13,321 nucleotides of DNA from WTJH01 sp049598145 (GCA_049598145.1 JBMYNJ010000040.1:1-13321); one strand, 5' to 3'; shown: positions 1 through 7,866, counted from the first letter of the stretch. Notes: generated by a model from the sequence alone, not told the origin. Made by a program: numbers and translations.

Positions 1-1094
1 CTGCTTTGGATGCCGATAGTGAAGACCAACAATCTCAAAAGCCGCAAGAAGGTGCCTATTATACCTGGACAGAAGCTGCAATCGATACAATAGAAATCAA
101 AGAAAAAAAGGCTTTTCTGGCCTATTATGGCCTATCCCCTGAGAATCTATGGGAAGGGCGTTATATCTTGCACCGCCCTTTTACCGATAAAGAGTTTTGC
201 GCCACCTGGAACTGGTCCCTGCAGAAGCTGAGCGATTGTCGCCAAAGTTGGGAAAGCATTTTACTCCAAAAGCGGAATGAGCGCAAAAGACCGGCTACCG
301 ATCCCTTGATTATCACCAGTTGGAATGCTATCCTAAACATAGGCCTCTTGGAAGCTGCACAAACTTTTCAATTGGAACAAGCCGCAAGCTTGGCTCAAAA
401 AAATATGGCTTTTTTGTGGAATGAATTGTGGCGATCTAAAGAGGGGCTTTATCGAAATTATGGGCCCGATGGGGTTTATACCCCAGCCTTTTTAGAAGAT
501 TATGCTTGGATGATTGCCGCCTCTATTCGGGCCTATGCATACGATTTTGAAGAATCCTATCTGCTCCAAGCACATACGCTGCTCCAAAAAGCTTTGGCTC
601 TTTTTTGGAATTCGGAACACGACCTTTTTGAATTCAGCAAAACCCAAGAAAAAGAGGTCTTTTTTGAAGCGTTTCAAACCCAAGACGATGTCATCCCTTC
701 TCCTAATGCGGTGATGTGCGAAAATCTCCAATTGCTGGGCTATTATTTTGAAGAATGGACTTGGTTGAGTACTGCCGAGCAAATGTTGGAACGGCAATCC
801 TCACAAATGCTGGCTTATCCCCGGTCTCACGGGTATTGGCTTCGTTTAGTTCTTGAAAAAAAACATCGTAAACAAATCTTCGTCAGTGGAGAACACGCCT
901 CTACAGCTCTTCAGGAATTAAGAAGCTCCAATCCCAGTCCACATCTTTGGGGTATCCTACATCCCAATTCTCAAATTCCAGCCCTGAAAAGAAAAACCCA
1001 GACGGATGGGCTCGAAATCCATATATGCATCCACCAAAAGTGCTTAATGCCCCTTTTTTCGGTGAAGGAAGCTCAAAAGGTACTTGAAAATTAA
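1..1094 (+). CDS. DUF255 / YyaL-type thioredoxin-domain protein, C-terminal half (5' truncated by window edge)
   Basis: The reading frame is open from the left edge (codon phase starts at base 3, giving A-L-D-A-D-S-E) and ends with TAA at 1092-1094, about 363 codons. The family is recognised from the ALDADSE segment followed by a G-x-Y-Y-T-W block, from the RP..D....TSWNA block near 285-330, from a FLEDYAW block near 490-515, and from an IPSPNAV block near 690-710. These fit the helical (six-hairpin/AGE-like) half of YyaL/SPATA20 proteins. Full-length members are usually near 670-700 aa with an N-terminal thioredoxin-like DUF255 domain, which would lie upstream and is not visible. The TTG at 6-8 is an internal leucine, not a start. 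The usual D-D-K before the TSWN block reads D-P-L here, so this member may be divergent. The molecular function of the family is poorly defined. It converges on tsaB, and the stop codons overlap in a TTAA. Confidence 0.85.
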   Translation, partial: ALDADSEDQQSQKPQEGAYYTWTEAAIDTIEIKEKKAFLAYYGLSPENLWEGRYILHRPFTDKEFCATWNWSLQKLSDCRQSWESILLQKRNERKRPATDPLIITSWNAILNIGLLEAAQTFQLEQAASLAQKNMAFLWNELWRSKEGLYRNYGPDGVYTPAFLEDYAWMIAASIRAYAYDFEESYLLQAHTLLQKALALFWNSEHDLFEFSKTQEKEVFFEAFQTQDDVIPSPNAVMCENLQLLGYYFEEWTWLSTAEQMLERQSSQMLAYPRSHGYWLRLVLEKKHRKQIFVSGEHASTALQELRSSNPSPHLWGILHPNSQIPALKRKTQTDGLEIHICIHQKCLMPLFSVKEAQKVLEN

Positions 1095-1780
1095 GAAGTC
1101 TTTTTCTTCGGAGGAGTAGTGATAAATTCTTTTAAATAAAAGGGCTCAAAATAGGCAACCGATTCGAAAGTTTTGTCCTGAAAAGCGCAAAACGCCAACA
1201 GGCTCATTTGGCTAGCAGAAGGAAAAAGAGGCTGTTCTAAAAAGTGAAAATTTTCATGAACTAAAAGGTCTTTAGATTTGGAAGCTCCATCTCCAAAAAA
1301 ATAATGAGGAAGCTCTGGATTTAAGTCTAAAAAGGTCGTTGATTGCTCCAGAATCAATGCTTGGGTTTCACGTATCACTTCCCCTTGCTGGCCAAAAACG
1401 GCCGTATAGACTTCCAAACGCCGAGCATCTACCATGGGAATTAAATAGCCCGGATCTGCTACATGAACTCCTTGCGACAGGAGGGTTAAACTATTGATCC
1501 CGATTAGTGGAATGTCCAAAGCATAGGCCAATCCTTTGGCTGTAGAAACCCCAATACGAAGACCCGTATATGATCCCGGGCCCTTGCCCACAGCGATTGC
1601 ATCGAGATCCGAAAGTTCTATCGGTGCTTGTTGGATTAGCTGCTGAAGGAGGGGATGCAGGTCTGTACTATGTGAATAGTGCTCGTGGGCCTCCTCCAAC
1701 GAATGAAGAGTTTTTCCCTGATGGCTTAAAGCAACTGAACAATTTTTACTGCTTGTTTCCAATTGTAAGATCCAAGCCAT
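1091..1780 (-). CDS. tsaB: tRNA threonylcarbamoyladenosine biosynthesis protein TsaB
   Basis: 229 aa, close to the usual TsaB length (about 230). The N-terminus (ILQLETSSKNCSVAL) is the phosphate-1-like strand of the ASKHA fold. The hallmark V-G-K-G-P-G-S-Y-T-G-L-R-I-G block at about residues 63-76 identifies TsaB and separates it from TsaD, which carries metal-binding HMEGH-type motifs not found here. TsaB is the non-catalytic partner that activates TsaD (with TsaE) in making the t6A modification on ANN-decoding tRNAs in the cytoplasm. The ATG at 1778-1780 lies 12 bp beyond the stop of the TolC-like gene, so tsaB is probably the last cistron of the efflux operon. It may also have its own promoter inside the TolC-like gene, which I could not identify. 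Its stop overlaps that of the convergent DUF255 gene. Confidence 0.95.
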   Translation of the reverse strand: MAWILQLETSSKNCSVALSHQGKTLHSLEEAHEHYSHSTDLHPLLQQLIQQAPIELSDLDAIAVGKGPGSYTGLRIGVSTAKGLAYALDIPLIGINSLTLLSQGVHVADPGYLIPMVDARRLEVYTAVFGQQGEVIRETQALILEQSTTFLDLNPELPHYFFGDGASKSKDLLVHENFHFLEQPLFPSASQMSLLAFCAFQDKTFESVAYFEPFYLKEFITTPPKKKTS

Positions 1781-1792
1781 AACTCCACTGAT

Positions 1793-3214
1793 TTATCGAA
1801 TAGGAATCCCGAAATAAAATTCGAGAACTTTTAATTTAAAAACATAATCATATTTAGCTCGAACCAAATCCGAAACTGCGGTTTCAAAACGTTGTTTGGC
1901 CTGCACATAGTCAAAGGAATTCATGACGCCGGCTTCATAGCGTTTTTTGGCATTATCCATTGCATCTTGGCGAGCAACTACTGTTTTTTGATTCGCTTCA
2001 TAGAATTTATAAGCGCCCTTAGCGTTGTTATATGCCTGATTGACAGTAGTTTCTAAATCGATTTTTTGTTGCTCAAAAAGCTGTTGAGATTGCAACACAT
2101 TGATTTGGCTTCTTTTCAAATTGTTTTGAGCCGATTTTCCATTAAACACAGGAATATTTAAGGCCAATCCAAAATTATGTCCGTCGTTAAGAGACAATTG
2201 ATCCAATAAATCTAAAGGAGGTGCCACAGCAGTTTCAGAACGTAGGGTACGTACTTCTTGCAAAGTGCCAGCCACATAACCAATGGGAATCTCCGTTAAA
2301 GTGCCTGTCGGGACTAAACGATCGCTATAAGACAAACGGGTACTGTAACTATAAAAAGCCGATAAACGCGGTTGTAAAGCACTCTTGGAAAGCAAAACAT
2401 TGGTTTCTGCAATTTCGATATTGGTTAAGGCCAGCTTAATGTCGTTACGATTTTGAAGCGCTGTTTCAAAAATCGTCTTGGGGTTTTCCAAAAGCACCTC
2501 CGAAATCGGGATATCAAAATCCTCTTCGGCCAATTCAAAGGTGGAATAATCTTCGATCAATAACAGTTGTGCGAGGTTAATTTTAGCTAAGCGAAGATTG
2601 TTTTCCTCATTCACTATGGCTTGTTCCTGTGAAGCCAGATTGGCTTCAATTTCATAAATATCCCCTACCCGAAGCACCCCTTGGTCGATCAAGGCTTGTG
2701 TACGTGAAAGTTCCTGAAGGGTGACTTCTCGCTGGTCTTGGCGAAGCTTGAGTAATTCCCTGCTGAAATTTACTTGCAGGTAGGCATTGGCCACCAGAAG
2801 CATCACATCTTCGGTCATATCTTTCAATTGATACTCGCGTGCTAAAATATTGAGGTTCGCAAAATGGAGTTGGCGGACATTTCTCAAGCCGTTATAGATA
2901 GAGGTGTTTACGTTGGCACTCATGGACGAAAACTGAGTCGTCACATTTTCCAAAAGTCCCGTAGTAATGTTTTGGTTTAATCCTATATTCCAAGAATGCG
3001 ACCCCTGCAAGTTAAAGGTGGGTAAAAAATTTCCAATCGCATCAGCCTTATCAATAGCGGAGCTTTCCATATCCAGCTGCGCTCTTTTAATACTGATATT
3101 CATTTCAACCGCGCGGTTTACGCAGTCTTCCAAAGTGTAGGATTTTTTTTCCTGTGCATGAAGTCGATTAAAACCTGTAAGCAACAGAAAAAAGACAAAT
3201 ACATATTTCTTCAT
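1793..3214 (-). CDS. TolC-family outer membrane efflux protein
   Basis: 473 aa from the ATG at 3212-3214. This start is preferred because it begins a clean Sec signal peptide (MKKYVFVFFLLLTGFNRLHAQ, cleavage probably near residue 20-21). The longer frame to 3304 starts at GTG, adds 30 mostly basic residues and runs back into the adaptor gene. There is no lipobox. After the signal come S-Y-T-L-E-D-C-V-N-R-A, typical of the first OEP repeat, then long amphipathic helices. A second OEP repeat ends with the A-K-Q-R-F-E-T-A and L-E-F-Y-F-G-I-P region. The protein should form a trimeric outer membrane/periplasmic channel. It lies 10 bp downstream of the adaptor gene, which makes it the dedicated exit duct of this ABC pump. 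Length and architecture are normal for Bacteroidota TolC-like proteins. The substrate is not evident. Confidence 0.93.
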   Translation of the reverse strand: MKKYVFVFFLLLTGFNRLHAQEKKSYTLEDCVNRAVEMNISIKRAQLDMESSAIDKADAIGNFLPTFNLQGSHSWNIGLNQNITTGLLENVTTQFSSMSANVNTSIYNGLRNVRQLHFANLNILAREYQLKDMTEDVMLLVANAYLQVNFSRELLKLRQDQREVTLQELSRTQALIDQGVLRVGDIYEIEANLASQEQAIVNEENNLRLAKINLAQLLLIEDYSTFELAEEDFDIPISEVLLENPKTIFETALQNRNDIKLALTNIEIAETNVLLSKSALQPRLSAFYSYSTRLSYSDRLVPTGTLTEIPIGYVAGTLQEVRTLRSETAVAPPLDLLDQLSLNDGHNFGLALNIPVFNGKSAQNNLKRSQINVLQSQQLFEQQKIDLETTVNQAYNNAKGAYKFYEANQKTVVARQDAMDNAKKRYEAGVMNSFDYVQAKQRFETAVSDLVRAKYDYVFKLKVLEFYFGIPIR

Positions 3215-3224
3215 GGAGCGTAAA

Positions 3225-4343
3225 TTATTCTTCAGAATCTTCTTCCGAGCGTTTTTCTTTTTCCTTTTTATTCCACACCTTAATTTCATCCTCCGCGCCA
3301 ACACCTTCCAAGATTTCAGCGTAGATACCGTCCGAAATTCCTAAACGTACTTCTCTACGCTTAAAGCCCTCCCCTTCTTTAATTTCTACATAGGGTTCAT
3401 CAGTTTCGCGATCGAATTGTAAAAGACTTTCTTGGATGGCCAACACACTGTCTTTTTTCTGTAATACTAAAGAAGCATTGGCACTGTATCCGGCACGGAT
3501 ATAGATGGAGTCATCTAAATAAACGTCCCCTTCAATTTTAAATTGAACCGCTCCTTGTTCTTCGTTTCCTTTGGGTGCAATGAATTTTAACTTGGCTTCA
3601 AAGGTTTGTTCTTCAATAGCACCAAGGGTTACTTCCAAAGGCATACCTACGGTGAGTTTCCCGACTTCGGCCTCGTCCACTTTACCTTCAAAAATCATTT
3701 TGTTCAGGTCGGCAATGGTTGCAATAGTGGTTCCGGCATTAAAGGTGTTACTTTCGATGACCTGGTCACCCTCTTTGATGGGAATTTCGAGGATGGTCCC
3801 GGCTACAGTCGCCCGGATATTGGTATTGGCAGTAGCTGCTCCCCCTGCAGACCCCAAGCGGATGATCTGAAGATCGGTTTCAGCATTTCTTAAATCTTGT
3901 TGGGCTTGAGAAAAACGCAACTCTGCATTTTCGAACTCTTGCCTCGAAATAATATCTTTTTCAAAAAGAGATTTGTTACGCTTAAAATCCAGTTCGGCAT
4001 TTTTAAGGACTATTTTGGAGTTTTCTAAACGTCCTTTGGCACTATTCAACGATTGCTCGTTAGGGACAACCTTCACTCGAGCCAACAAATCGCCGTTTTG
4101 CACCAAATCTCCCTCCTCCACAAAAAGTTCTTCAATAATTCCTGAAATCTGAGGCTTAATTTCCACCTCATCTTCTGGGATCACTTTTCCAGTAACTACT
4201 GTCTTTTCTTCGATATTTTGAATAGAGGCCTTTTCGGTTTCATAGACCACCAAAGATTTGCTGTTGGTTTTTATAAAATAGGCCGCAGCAAACAATACTC
4301 CAAAGATCAGTGCGGCTATTCCAAGATATTTAAGATATTTCAT
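3225..4343 (-). CDS. Periplasmic adaptor (membrane fusion) protein, MacA/HlyD-like
   Basis: 372 aa. One N-terminal membrane anchor or uncleaved signal covers residues 4-24 (LKYLGIAALIFGVLFAAAYFI). The first half of a biotinyl-lipoyl-like domain follows (G-K-V-I-P-E-D-E-V-E-I-K-P, about 52-64, and I-S-G-I-I-E-E-L-F-V-E-E-G-D, about 66-79). A helical hairpin spans about 95-162, rich in Q, N, E and K. The second lipoyl half is near 176-195 (ATVAGTILEIPIKEGD), then beta-barrel and membrane-proximal domains. The C-terminus is a short highly charged tail of K, E, D and S. Such adaptors link an inner-membrane ABC permease to a TolC channel. The gene sits 27 bp after the second permease and 10 bp before the TolC-like gene, so it completes a MacAB-TolC-type machine. 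ATG at 4341-4343 is the only start that gives the anchor. Confidence 0.93.
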   Translation of the reverse strand: MKYLKYLGIAALIFGVLFAAAYFIKTNSKSLVVYETEKASIQNIEEKTVVTGKVIPEDEVEIKPQISGIIEELFVEEGDLVQNGDLLARVKVVPNEQSLNSAKGRLENSKIVLKNAELDFKRNKSLFEKDIISRQEFENAELRFSQAQQDLRNAETDLQIIRLGSAGGAATANTNIRATVAGTILEIPIKEGDQVIESNTFNAGTTIATIADLNKMIFEGKVDEAEVGKLTVGMPLEVTLGAIEEQTFEAKLKFIAPKGNEEQGAVQFKIEGDVYLDDSIYIRAGYSANASLVLQKKDSVLAIQESLLQFDRETDEPYVEIKEGEGFKRREVRLGISDGIYAEILEGVGAEDEIKVWNKKEKEKRSEEDSEE

Positions 4344-4370
4344 ATGGGCTTATACTAATTTTTACAAGGG

Positions 4371-5645
4371 TTATTCTTCTCTTAATGCGTCAATGGGTTT
4401 AATACTAACGGCACGTTGGGCCGGAATGAGACCAATCAATGTTCCTAAAAAAACCATGATAAATAGGGCTCCCAAAATAAAGGAGATGGGAACCGTAGGG
4501 TTCGTGTAAGGGAAATCCTGAAGATCAGCGGTTCCTACATTAATCCCTGCAAGGACAAAGGCACCGATCACAATTCCAATAATCCCCGCGATAGTAGTTA
4601 AAAAAATCGATTCTAAAATGATTTGGGTCCGAACTTCGCCTGGAGTTGCTCCCAAAGCCCGACGAACCCCCAATTCCTTGGTGCGTTCTTTCACTGAGAT
4701 CAACAAAATATTCCCAATCCCAATCACTCCAGCGATGATCGTAGCGATCCCAACCACTAAAGATAAAAAGGTCATCCCTTTAGCAAAGCCGGAAATTTTC
4801 CCGAAAATTTCCCCGAGGTTGAAGGATCCAAATGCGCGTTCATCTTTTGGGGACACCCGATGAATTCGCTTCAAGGTTTGTTTGATTTGTTCTTCTACTG
4901 CAATCACATCGGCATCATCGTAGGCAGCGATGGTAAACCATTGCACCCGATCGGCAGTGTTGTATAAACGACGATAAGTCGTAAATGGAATAAAGATATC
5001 ACTGTCGCTTTCAAAACCACCCCCCTCAATGTATTTGTGAATCCCTATAATCTGAAAATAAATATCGTTGATTCGAATATATTGGCCAATGGGATTAATC
5101 TCCTTTTCGAAAAGTTCGTCACGTGTACGTTCACCTATTACACAAACTTTGCGTTCTTTTTCAATATCTGCGATGTTTATAAATCGGCCGCCTTCGTATA
5201 TTTTTTTGGTAGCAATCTTGGTGTATTCGGGATAGTCGCCGTAGATGCTATAGTTCCCGGAGCGGCTCCCTTGAACGACAAGAGGAGGGCTTCCTCCAAA
5301 AACACCAATCGCATTTCGGGGGGCGATGTACTGAATATCGGGTACTTGCCTTTTTAGCGCTTCAACATCCTGAATTTTTAATTGAATATTTCGACCGGTT
5401 TTAAAACCATCATAGGGAATACTGGTCGATTGCGCCCAAACAAAAAGGGAATTCATTGCTACGTTTTCAAACTCACGTTCAAAACCGTTGTCAAGTCCTT
5501 TTGCCGCTCCAGAAAGGGTTACATAAATGAAGATTCCCCAAAGCACCCCAATGACCGTAATAATTGTCCGGGTTTTATTTTTGGCAATTGATCCAAAAAT
5601 TTCTTGCCAGGTTTCCCGATCGAAAAGTATTCTTATACTATTCAT
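4371..5645 (-). CDS. ABC transporter permease, MacB/FtsX type (second of two)
   Basis: 424 aa from the ATG at 5643-5645. A TTG four codons upstream (5655-5657) also keeps the frame, but the ATG is preferred. TM1 lies at about 28-46 (IITVIGVLWGIFIYVTLS) and is followed by a large periplasmic MacB_PCD domain. The FtsX domain has three C-terminal TM segments: the I-I-A-G-V-I-G-I-G-N-I-L-L-I-S block, the cytoplasmic coupling segment V-K-E-R-T-K-E-L-G-V-R-R-A-L-G-A, then two more helices, ending in I-K-P-I-D-A-L-R-E-E. This four-TM layout is that of MacB-type mechanotransmission ABC proteins, but without the fused ATPase domain. The start overlaps the end of the first permease by 8 bp (ATGAATAG), so translation is likely coupled. 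It is a diverged paralogue of the first permease, and the two probably form a heterodimer energised by the separate ATPase. The substrate is unknown. Confidence 0.92.
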   Translation of the reverse strand: MNSIRILFDRETWQEIFGSIAKNKTRTIITVIGVLWGIFIYVTLSGAAKGLDNGFEREFENVAMNSLFVWAQSTSIPYDGFKTGRNIQLKIQDVEALKRQVPDIQYIAPRNAIGVFGGSPPLVVQGSRSGNYSIYGDYPEYTKIATKKIYEGGRFINIADIEKERKVCVIGERTRDELFEKEINPIGQYIRINDIYFQIIGIHKYIEGGGFESDSDIFIPFTTYRRLYNTADRVQWFTIAAYDDADVIAVEEQIKQTLKRIHRVSPKDERAFGSFNLGEIFGKISGFAKGMTFLSLVVGIATIIAGVIGIGNILLISVKERTKELGVRRALGATPGEVRTQIILESIFLTTIAGIIGIVIGAFVLAGINVGTADLQDFPYTNPTVPISFILGALFIMVFLGTLIGLIPAQRAVSIKPIDALREE

Positions 5646-6867
5646 CTCGTAGGGCAATTATAGGTTTAATCCGAGCGGCGCGCAGGGCGGGTAAATAGCC
5701 TGCAATTCCTCCAAAAAGAATCAGTATCAAGGTCGCCATAATGGCCGTATTCATATCGACATAGGGATTTTTGATGAAGTAGTCTTCTAGAGAAGTTCCC
5801 AAGTTTTGAAGGGTGACCACCCCCAAGGCCAAGCCTAGATAACCCGAAAGCATCGTAATAAAGATGGACTCTTGCAGAATCATGGCAATTATGGAGTATG
5901 GAGAGGCTCCCAAGGCTTTTCGAATCCCCAACTCTTTGGTTCGTTCCTTAACGACAAAAACCATGATATTGGAAATCCCAATGATCCCGGCGATCAAAGT
6001 CCCTAAACCTACAAAAGTGACAATCATTTGCAACACTCCGGCAAACTGCTGATTCTGTTTGAGTTGATCGTTTACGTTTCGGATATAAATTCCTCCAGGG
6101 TCGTTAGGAGAAACATCTTTTTTGTCTTTTAGGTAGCGACGCAATCCTTTTTCAAATGCCACCCCCCCGGCATGCCCCAACTCGGGACGGAAGGTCACAA
6201 TAATCTGGTCTAATTTATCGGTTCCACCCTCGATTCGCTGCCTAGTGGTATAGGGCAAATAGATCAATCGTTCTTCATTGTCGCCCCCTTCATCTTGAAA
6301 AACACCGACTACCTTAAAAGCGCTGGAATTCACATCGATTATTTTTCCGATGGGGTTTTCATTTTTAAATAAATCTTTGGCCACCAAACGACCAATAACC
6401 ACTACTTTTTTGGACTCTTGAATATCTATTGTATTGAGAAATCGTCCTTGCATCATGATATTTTTTTCAATCTGCTGATGTGCAGGCATCACCGCTCGAG
6501 TACTGTAACTGTTCGACTCTGTTTTATATCTGACCAAAGCCCCTCGATTGATCCGCGGGGTGATACTTTCCAAATAAAAGGCAAAGTCTCGTTTGATATC
6601 TGTGAGGTCGTTGTTTTTAAATTCGATGCGCCGATTGGCTTTAAACCCTCGATACGGTTTAGTCGTTTTACCAGCGAAGAGAAAAATTGAGTTGGTAGCG
6701 TCGTCTAAAAAAAACTCCTGAAAGGTATTTTTAAGCCCATTGCCAAGACCAAATAGGATGATAAAAATATAAATTCCCAAAGCTACCGTAAAGCCCGAAA
6801 GTGCTGTTCTAAGGGGATTTTTACGGATGGTTTGGAAAATCTCATTCCACCGATCACTATTGAACAT
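5638..6867 (-). CDS. ABC transporter permease, MacB/FtsX type (first of two)
   Basis: 409 aa, ATG at 6865-6867. It has the same architecture as the following permease: an N-terminal R-K-N-P-L-R-T-A-L-S segment into TM1 (about 21-43), a MacB_PCD periplasmic domain, then an FtsX domain with I-I-G-I-S-N-I-M-V-F-V-V-K-E-R-T-K-E-L-G, the coupling segment I-R-K-A-L-G-A-S-P, and the end A-R-I-K-P-I-I-A-L-R-D-E. The periplasmic part differs clearly from its neighbour, while the membrane and coupling parts are close, as expected for an old tandem duplication. The start overlaps the end of the ATPase gene by 11 bp, so the two are tightly coupled. It acts in the inner membrane with the ATPase encoded just upstream and the adaptor and channel encoded downstream. 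Confidence 0.92.
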   Translation of the reverse strand: MFNSDRWNEIFQTIRKNPLRTALSGFTVALGIYIFIILFGLGNGLKNTFQEFFLDDATNSIFLFAGKTTKPYRGFKANRRIEFKNNDLTDIKRDFAFYLESITPRINRGALVRYKTESNSYSTRAVMPAHQQIEKNIMMQGRFLNTIDIQESKKVVVIGRLVAKDLFKNENPIGKIIDVNSSAFKVVGVFQDEGGDNEERLIYLPYTTRQRIEGGTDKLDQIIVTFRPELGHAGGVAFEKGLRRYLKDKKDVSPNDPGGIYIRNVNDQLKQNQQFAGVLQMIVTFVGLGTLIAGIIGISNIMVFVVKERTKELGIRKALGASPYSIIAMILQESIFITMLSGYLGLALGVVTLQNLGTSLEDYFIKNPYVDMNTAIMATLILILFGGIAGYLPALRAARIKPIIALRDE

Positions 6868-7561
6868 GGGCTGAGGCTTTTACTTGTTCTACTGGAGTAT
6901 CTCTTTCGATGATTCCATCCTTGAGATATACAATCCGTTTACACATTTGTGCAATATCCGGTTCGTGTGTGACCACCAAAATGGTGTTGCCTTGATCATT
7001 AATTTTTTGAATGAGGTCCATCATCTCATAAGAGGTAGTGGTGTCTAAGGCCCCCGTAGGTTCGTCCGCTAACAACACTTTGGGGTTGGAGGCCATAGCT
7101 CGGGCAATCGCCACCCGTTGCTTTTGCCCACCGGAAAGCTCGCTTGGCAAGTGTGTAGCCCATTCAGCTAGCCCCATTTGATTCAAATAATCTAAGGCAA
7201 TTTCACGGCGTTCTTTTCGCTTCATTCCCTGATAGTACAGGGGCAAAGCTACATTTTCCAAGGCCGTTTTATAATTAATTAAATTGAACGACTGAAAAAC
7301 AAATCCCAAAAACTGATTGCGATATTGGGCCGCTTTTTTTTCGTCTAAATTTTCAATAGGAACGCCGTCGAGTTCATAGAATCCGGAATCGGCCACGTCT
7401 AACATTCCCAGGATATTTAAGAGGGTGGATTTTCCCGAACCGGAAGACCCCATGATGGCTACCAGTTCCCCGGGAGCTACTTCAAAGTCAATTCCTTTCA
7501 AAACGTGTAGGGAAGACTTACCGGTCTTATAAGATTTATGGAGCTCTTGGATCTTAATCAT
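6857..7561 (-). CDS. ABC transporter ATP-binding protein, MacB/LolD type
   Basis: 234 aa, a stand-alone nucleotide-binding domain with all key motifs: Walker A G38-SSGSGKS-T46, Q-loop glutamine Q90 in V-F-Q-S-F-N-L, signature L142-SGGQ-Q146, Walker B V162-LLADE-P168 with catalytic E167, D-loop A171-L-D173, and H-loop H199 in V-V-T-H-E. The L-N-I-L-G-M-L-D and T-G-A-L-D stretches are typical of the MacB/LolD/FtsE group. It hydrolyses ATP in the cytoplasm to drive the two FtsX-type permeases encoded directly downstream. It is the first gene of the efflux operon: an 80-bp gap with a -7-like box separates it from the oxidase operon. ATG at 7559-7561; no clear Shine-Dalgarno sequence, and an A/T-rich leader instead. 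Confidence 0.95.
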   Translation of the reverse strand: MIKIQELHKSYKTGKSSLHVLKGIDFEVAPGELVAIMGSSGSGKSTLLNILGMLDVADSGFYELDGVPIENLDEKKAAQYRNQFLGFVFQSFNLINYKTALENVALPLYYQGMKRKERREIALDYLNQMGLAEWATHLPSELSGGQKQRVAIARAMASNPKVLLADEPTGALDTTTSYEMMDLIQKINDQGNTILVVTHEPDIAQMCKRIVYLKDGIIERDTPVEQVKASAHVQ

Positions 7562-7575
7562 AATAGAAAGTTAGA

Positions 7576-7583
7576 CAAAAGTA
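7576..7583 (-). promoter_or_regulatory. Possible -7 element (TACTTTTG) of the efflux operon
   Basis: On the minus strand TACTTTTG fits the Bacteroidota -7 consensus TAnnTTTG and lies about 14 bp before the ATG of the ATPase gene. I see no good TTG -33 element at the expected distance. It sits in the 80-bp gap 7562-7641 between the two operons. That gap otherwise holds only a weak GGGG/CCCC hairpin (7583-7603) that might end the upstream transcript. Confidence 0.4.
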
Positions 7584-7641
7584 GGGGTTTTAATCTGCCC
7601 CCTTAGATAAAGGACAGAAAAAGACATATTTTGTTACAAAA

Positions 7642-7866
7642 TTATTCTTTTTTTTGAAATATTTTAAAAATTCTCCATCCTACAAAGGCAACGAGGATAT
7701 ACGGGATCGCCATTAGATACAAGATTCCGTTGTTGATTCCTCGAGCAGTTGCCAGTCCCTCTTCCGACTCTAAAACTGCACGGCACATAGAACACTGGGC
7801 CTCTAAAGGAAAGGATAAAAATAGAATGCAAATGAAGAGTGCTACACGAAGTCCCTGATCAGACAT
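7642..7866 (-). CDS. Small CSMC-motif membrane protein at the end of the oxidase operon
   Basis: 74 aa. The N-terminus looks like a Sec signal (hydrophobic about 8-20, then F-P-L-E-A-Q just before C25). A C25-S-M-C28-R-A-V-L-E-S motif follows, then a conserved-looking G-I-N-N-G-I-L-Y-L segment leading into one TM helix (about 47-67), and a short basic tail (K-I-F-Q-K-K-E). The expected topology puts the two cysteines on the periplasmic side. The motif resembles a metal- or heme-binding or redox CxxC, but it lacks the CxxCH of c-type cytochromes and is not a good lipobox. The ATG (7864-7866) overlaps the stop of the DUF420 gene by 8 bp. It is the last cistron of the oxidase operon, which suggests a role in oxidase assembly or copper handling. 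I recall similar short uncharacterised proteins beside oxidase genes in Bacteroidota, but the function is not known to me. Confidence 0.85.
   Translation of the reverse strand: MSDQGLRVALFICILFLSFPLEAQCSMCRAVLESEEGLATARGINNGILYLMAIPYILVAFVGWRIFKIFQKKE

Noticed and set aside
1090..1112. AAGAA/TTCTT hairpin near the tsaB-DUF255 junction as a bidirectional terminator.
   Set aside because: A 5-bp A/T-rich stem inside coding sequence is not convincing.
3215..3304. A 30-codon N-terminal extension of the TolC-like protein, starting at GTG.
   Set aside because: It is highly basic, overlaps the adaptor gene by 80 bp and would place residues before an evident signal peptide; the ATG at 3212-3214 is the natural start.
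3571..3893. Plus-strand open frames of 95-99 codons opposite the adaptor gene.
   Set aside because: They lie entirely within a well-supported minus-strand gene, have no family features and look like frame shadows.
5646..5657. TTG start four codons upstream for the second permease.
   Set aside because: The ATG at 5643-5645 gives an 8-bp overlap and a normal N-terminus; the TTG adds only four residues without support.
7583..7603. AGGGG/CCCCT inverted repeat between the two operons as a terminator of the oxidase operon.
   Set aside because: The stem is only 5 bp with an 11-nt loop and no clean T run; it is too weak to call and overlaps the putative -7 box.
7628..7644. TTTTGTTACAAAA palindrome just after the small CSMC gene as a terminator or operator.
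   Set aside because: The arms are short and A/T-rich with a one-base centre, so it cannot form a good hairpin; such palindromes are common by chance in A/T-rich gaps.
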